DNA of 64,000 nucleotides from an uncultured Lachnospiraceae bacterium (lineage in GTDB: Bacteria > Bacillota > Clostridia > Lachnospirales > Lachnospiraceae): assembly GCA_910579285.1 (NCBI GenBank), contig CAJTTT010000001.1:124001-188000 (forward strand), in the 5' to 3' direction. Below the pieces are notes generated by a model. The model was given only the letters and a program-made list of their open reading frames with translations. It was not told the origin of the DNA and searched no databases. Position numbers and translations under genes: made by a program. Below are positions 60,689-64,000 of the stretch, piece after piece (positions within the stretch are counted from its first letter, which is position 1; each line of letters opens with the position of its first letter).

Positions 60689-62728
60689 TTATTTGCTGAG
60701 GTCTACCTCAAGGTCGCCTGCAAATACCTGATCCTCTTTGCCGAGTGCGCCCGGAATGATGGTGAAGGTATTGGAGATACCATCCTGCGCATCATTGAAC
60801 GGAAGCTTGGATACAGAAGACAGGGAAGCAACTGCACCGTGGGTATCACGGCCGTGCATCGGGTTAGCGCCGGGTGCGAAAGGCTGGCCTTTCTTACGTC
60901 CGTCAGGTGTGTTACCAGTAGCCTTACCGTAGGTTACGTTGGAAGTAATGGTAAGGATAGAGGTTGTAGGAACACCGTTTCTGTAGGTGTGATGTCTTCT
61001 GATCGCGGTCATAAACTTGTGAACGATCTCCTGTGCGATCTCATCTACGCGGTCGTCGTCGTTACCATATTTCGGGAAGTCGCCGGTTGTCTTAAAGTCA
61101 ACGATGATGCCGTCCTCATCTCTGATGGGCTCAACCTTAGCATACTTGATAGCAGATAAGGAGTCAGCCACGATGGACAGACCTGCAACACCAGTTGCGA
61201 AGTAGCGCTTAACGTCTCTGTCATGGAGAGCCATCTCTGCTCTCTCATAGCAGTACTTGTCATGCATATAGTGGATGATATTCAGTGTATTTACATACAC
61301 GTCTGCCTGCCACTCCATCATGTCAAGGAACTTATCCAGAACATCATCATAGTCAAGCACATCGCCTGCAACAGCGCGGTACTTCGGACCAACCTGTTTC
61401 TTGGTTACTTCATCAACGCCGCCGTTTAATGCGTACAGCAGGCACTTAGCAAGGTTAGCGCGTGCGCCGAAGAACTGCATTTCCTTACCGATAACCATAG
61501 AAGATACGCAGCATGCGATACCGTAGTCATCGCCGTGTGTCACTCTCATCAGATCATCGTTCTCGTACTGGATGGAAGAGGTCTGGATGGACATCTTAGC
61601 GCAGTACTTCTTCCAGTTCTCAGGAAGTCTGGTAGACCAGAGAACTGTCAGGTTCGGCTCGGGTGAAGGACCCAAGTTGGTCAGTGTGTGCAGATAACGG
61701 AAGCTCATCTTTGTTACCATGTGACGGCCGTCAACGCCAACACCGCCGAGAGACTCGGTTACCCAAACCGGATCGCCTGCGAAAATCTGGTTGTACTCAG
61801 GTGTGCGGGCGAACTTGATCAGACGCAGCTTCATAATGAAGTGGTCAACGAACTCCTGGATCTGCTGCTCGGTGAATGTGCCGTTAGCAAGGTCTCTCTC
61901 TGCGTAGATATCAAGGAATGTAGATGTACGTCCGAGGGACATTGCTGCACCGTTCTGCTCTTTTACGGAGCAAAGGTATCCGAAGTAAGTAGCCTGGATA
62001 GCTTCCTGTACGTTAGTAGCGGGCTTGGAAATATCGCAGCCGTAAGAAGCAGCCATCTCCTTCATCAGCTTCAGTGCAACCATCTGCTCGGAAAGCTCCT
62101 CACGAAGACGGATCACATCGTCGGTCATAACACGGCCGGTGGAATCCTTCTGAGCCATTTTGTCTTCGATCAGTCTGTCGATACCGTACAGAGCTACTCT
62201 TCTGTAGTCACCAATGATACGGCCGCGGCCATATGCATCCGGAAGACCAGTGATGATGTGGGAAGAACGGCAAGCTCTCATCTCAGCATTGTAAGCATCG
62301 AAGCAGCCTGCGTTGTGTGTCTTTCTGTGTGTGGAGAAGAACTCGCTGATCTCGGGATCTACTTCGTAGCCGTTGTCGGAGCAAGCTTTCTCAGCCATTC
62401 TGATACCGCCGTAAGGCTGTAAGGAACGCTTGAAGGGCTTATCTGTCTGGAAACCTACGATGGTCTCTTTGCTCTTGTCAAGATAGCCGGGGCCGTGGGA
62501 TGTGATAGTGGATACAACCTTGGTATCCATATCAAGTACGCCGCCTGCCTCACGCTCCTGTTTCTGCAGATCAAGTACCTGTGCCCAAAGATCCTTTGTG
62601 TTCTGTGTAGGCTCAGCCAGGAATGCCTCGTCACCATCGTAAGGGTGATAGTTTTTCTGGATAAAGTCGCGGACATTCACTTCTTTGTCCCACTTGCCGC
62701 CTACAAAATCTTTCCATTCTGGTCTCAT
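60689..62728 (-). CDS. pflB: Pyruvate formate-lyase core lacking the glycyl-radical domain
   Basis: It converts pyruvate and CoA to acetyl-CoA and formate. It is 679 aa against about 740-760 in fused enzymes. The N-terminus (WKDFVGGKWDKEVNVRDFIQ) and PFL body are complete, with the catalytic Cys pair in DDYGIACCVSSMVIG. It ends at FTIIPGALGKEDQVFAG plus eight residues. In E. coli PflB the sequence would continue into LMDGYF...RVSGYAVRF. That piece is encoded separately at 59948-60187. Frame and residues look intact up to the stop, and downstream genes have their own ribosome sites, so this is not a simple frameshift. GGAGG lies 11 nt before the ATG. Confidence 0.93.
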   Translation of the reverse strand: MRPEWKDFVGGKWDKEVNVRDFIQKNYHPYDGDEAFLAEPTQNTKDLWAQVLDLQKQEREAGGVLDMDTKVVSTITSHGPGYLDKSKETIVGFQTDKPFKRSLQPYGGIRMAEKACSDNGYEVDPEISEFFSTHRKTHNAGCFDAYNAEMRACRSSHIITGLPDAYGRGRIIGDYRRVALYGIDRLIEDKMAQKDSTGRVMTDDVIRLREELSEQMVALKLMKEMAASYGCDISKPATNVQEAIQATYFGYLCSVKEQNGAAMSLGRTSTFLDIYAERDLANGTFTEQQIQEFVDHFIMKLRLIKFARTPEYNQIFAGDPVWVTESLGGVGVDGRHMVTKMSFRYLHTLTNLGPSPEPNLTVLWSTRLPENWKKYCAKMSIQTSSIQYENDDLMRVTHGDDYGIACCVSSMVIGKEMQFFGARANLAKCLLYALNGGVDEVTKKQVGPKYRAVAGDVLDYDDVLDKFLDMMEWQADVYVNTLNIIHYMHDKYCYERAEMALHDRDVKRYFATGVAGLSIVADSLSAIKYAKVEPIRDEDGIIVDFKTTGDFPKYGNDDDRVDEIAQEIVHKFMTAIRRHHTYRNGVPTTSILTITSNVTYGKATGNTPDGRKKGQPFAPGANPMHGRDTHGAVASLSSVSKLPFNDAQDGISNTFTIIPGALGKEDQVFAGDLEVDLSK

Positions 62729-62834
62729 TTTTGTACCAACCTCCTATTTTAAAATTTTTAATAAAGTAACTGTGAAATGGTTTACATTCGGAATCATGCA
62801 TAATTGCGCCGCATAACTCTGAATCGGTAAGAAT

Positions 62835-62864
62835 ATTATATGCCATGTGTCGAATCACAGTCAA
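62835..62864 (-). promoter_or_regulatory. Sigma-A promoter of the PFL operon
   Basis: On the minus strand TTGACT (62864-62859), 18 bp, TATAAT (62840-62835), with a leader of about 100 nt. I see no clear Rex or FNR palindrome. 62729-63235 holds no gene, only this promoter and the divergent one. Confidence 0.75.
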
Positions 62865-62957
62865 GACGACCTTTGTTCTTTTTCTCATACAAATGCCAAA
62901 AAAAGCATGAAAATTTTGTGAAAAATGCAATAATGTGGATTGAACGATTTTCCGTTC

Positions 62958-62987
62958 TTGACATTTCGAACTTTTGCACCCTATAAT
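62958..62987 (+). promoter_or_regulatory. Consensus sigma-A promoter towards the Uma2 gene
   Basis: TTGACA (62958-62963), 18 bp, TATAAT (62982-62987). The nearest plus-strand gene starts at 63236, so the leader is about 240 nt long. Confidence 0.75.
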
Positions 62988-63023
62988 AAGCGAAAAGCAT
63001 ATACATTTTCTTGATAACAAATA

Positions 63024-63084
63024 TTCGGCGTGACTGCCACAGCCGCGCCGAAGTCATATAAAACCGGCATTTATGTTCGGTTTT
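63024..63084 (+). promoter_or_regulatory. Two hairpins in the long Uma2 leader
   Basis: TTCGGCG ... CGCCGAA (63024-63052) and AAAACCG ... CGGTTTT (63060-63084). The second ends in TTTT and could act as a weak attenuator. Confidence 0.5.
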
Positions 63085-63210
63085 CCAATCTGCGATTCAG
63101 AATTTCTATGCTTTTAAATCAACCATCACAATTTAAAAGCGGGAGATTTCGGAACGGCACAGCTTTGAAACGGCAGACGGATCAATGGAATGACTTACAT
63201 ATCCGAAGTT

Positions 63211-63227
63211 CTCCTGCGGAACAGGAG
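63211..63227 (+). promoter_or_regulatory. Hairpin covering the Shine-Dalgarno site (intact Uma2 gene)
   Basis: CTCCTG-cggaa-CAGGAG: the 3' arm is the AGGAGG site 7 nt before ATG 63236. It matches the element at 30113. Confidence 0.6.
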
Positions 63228-63235
63228 GAATGACT

Positions 63236-63892
63236 ATGGAAGTCAGAAAACCGGCAGCACAGGAAATATTTGCGGAACGGAAACCCGTAAAGGATTTGGA
63301 AAAGGCGGAGCTTGTAACAACATTGAGGCCGGAGGAAGGATTTACGATGATCAGAGGCGGAAAAGGATATACAGTCGCAGATATTGAGGCGCTGCCGGAG
63401 GGAGAACGTGCGGAGCTGATTGACGGTGAACTGTTTCGGATGGATGCACCCATGAGAACGCATCAGAAAATTCTGATGAAGCTGGCATTTGAAATTGAAC
63501 TTTATATTAGGAGACGGAGCGGGAGCTGTGAAATATATCCCGCGCCGTTTGCAGTGTATATTAAGAATGACAGGCATAACTATGTGGAGCCGGATATATC
63601 TGTGATCTGTGACCGGGACAAGTTGGACGAAAAAGGATGCCACGGCGCGCCGGACTGGGTGATTGAGATCGTGTCACCCTCTAGCGCAAAGATGGACTAT
63701 GCGTACAAGGTGAAGCTCTACCGTGAAGCGGGCGTGCGGGAATACTGGATTGTGGACGCAGAGAAAGAAACGGTCACAGTGTATGATTTTGCACATGGAA
63801 CAGAGGCGGCGGTACATAGTTTCACGGCCCGGATTGAGGCAGGTATTTTTGAGGATCTGTACCTGTGTCTTTCGGAACTGGATTTTGGCTGA
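63236..63892 (+). CDS. Uma2/DUF820-family restriction-endonuclease-fold protein
   Basis: A 218-aa protein with a PD-(D/E)xK nuclease-like fold. Motifs: GGKGYTVADIEALPEGERAEL and IDGELFRMDAP, then VEPDISVICDRDKLD, APDWVIEIVSPSSAKMDY (catalytic-type Asp, Glu), KVKLYREAGVREYWIVD. The family is very widespread, often in many copies and near mobile DNA; its biological role is uncertain. ATG 63236 is chosen over the ATG at 63230, which is too close to the ribosome site. A decayed paralogue lies at 30138-30581, with the same leader hairpin and the same first five codons. 63893-64000 shows nothing further. Confidence 0.88.
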   Translation: MEVRKPAAQEIFAERKPVKDLEKAELVTTLRPEEGFTMIRGGKGYTVADIEALPEGERAELIDGELFRMDAPMRTHQKILMKLAFEIELYIRRRSGSCEIYPAPFAVYIKNDRHNYVEPDISVICDRDKLDEKGCHGAPDWVIEIVSPSSAKMDYAYKVKLYREAGVREYWIVDAEKETVTVYDFAHGTEAAVHSFTARIEAGIFEDLYLCLSELDFG

Positions 63893-64000
63893 GGGCGGTG
63901 CGGTTATTTTTCTTCTTCGCATGCATGGCTGTTCAACGCAGGGTATAGGATAGAATTTAGAATGTAGTAACAAAAAACCTCCCATAACATACACATCGTT

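Overview
The window reads as chromosomal DNA of an anaerobic, fermentative, Gram-positive member of Clostridia, most likely Lachnospiraceae. Evidence: roughly balanced base composition, strong AGGAGG-type ribosome sites, sigma-A and extended -10 (TGnTATAAT) promoters, Bacillota gene orders (mbl-flhO-flhP, comFC-yvyF, cdaA-cdaR-glmM, rpsF-ssb-rpsR, gdpP-rplI-dnaB), pyruvate formate-lyase fermentation and very large Ig-like surface proteins. I do not name a species. I saw no rRNA, tRNA, CRISPR array or prophage.

Layout. 1-3.8 kb: the end-truncated reading frame of a giant Ig-like protein (minus strand). 4-7.4 kb: an XRE regulator, a small Cys protein, mannose-1-phosphate guanylyltransferase and a solitary tyrosine recombinase. 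7.6-14.5 kb: uvrB, uvrA and an ABC-class ATPase. 14.8-21.7 kb: mbl, two flagellar rod/hook proteins, a rod-binding protein, recD2, comFC and yvyF. 21.7-26.8 kb: two membrane proteins and the c-di-AMP synthase/peptidoglycan precursor cluster. 26.8-30.9 kb: HPr, leuA, a tiny hydrophobic peptide, a sirtuin, a broken Uma2 gene and a DUF951 protein. 31-39.2 kb: a second giant Ig-like protein (about 2,760 aa). 39.5-47.1 kb (minus): lactate dehydrogenase, a lipase-like hydrolase, metG and three genes for surface or exported proteins. 47.6-54.3 kb: map, rpsF-ssb-rpsR, then gdpP-rplI-dnaB behind a tandem-repeat leader. 54.4-58.7 kb: a MerR/coiled-coil protein, a ferredoxin and a hybrid sensor kinase. 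58.8-62.7 kb: the pyruvate formate-lyase locus. 63.2-63.9 kb: an intact Uma2 gene.

The most notable system is the pyruvate formate-lyase (PFL) locus. The PFL core (679 aa) keeps the Cys-Cys active site but ends just before the glycyl-radical domain. That domain is a separate 79-aa gene about 500 bp downstream. Between the two lies a 78-aa protein whose N-terminus resembles that of the radical subunit, but it carries a Cys cluster (CTDCSRTPLAC) where the radical loop would be. The activase gene follows behind its own promoter together with another small unknown protein. I read this as a split, exchangeable-subunit PFL.

The second notable feature is the pair of giant paralogous proteins. Both open frames start without a ribosome site, a conventional start or a signal peptide. 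Both are preceded by two pairs of 11-bp direct repeats at nearly identical spacing, which suggests co-regulated genes or silent/variable cassettes. Other structure includes a 98-bp tandem repeat in the gdpP leader, a family of dispersed hairpins, and an SD-covering hairpin shared by the two Uma2 copies.
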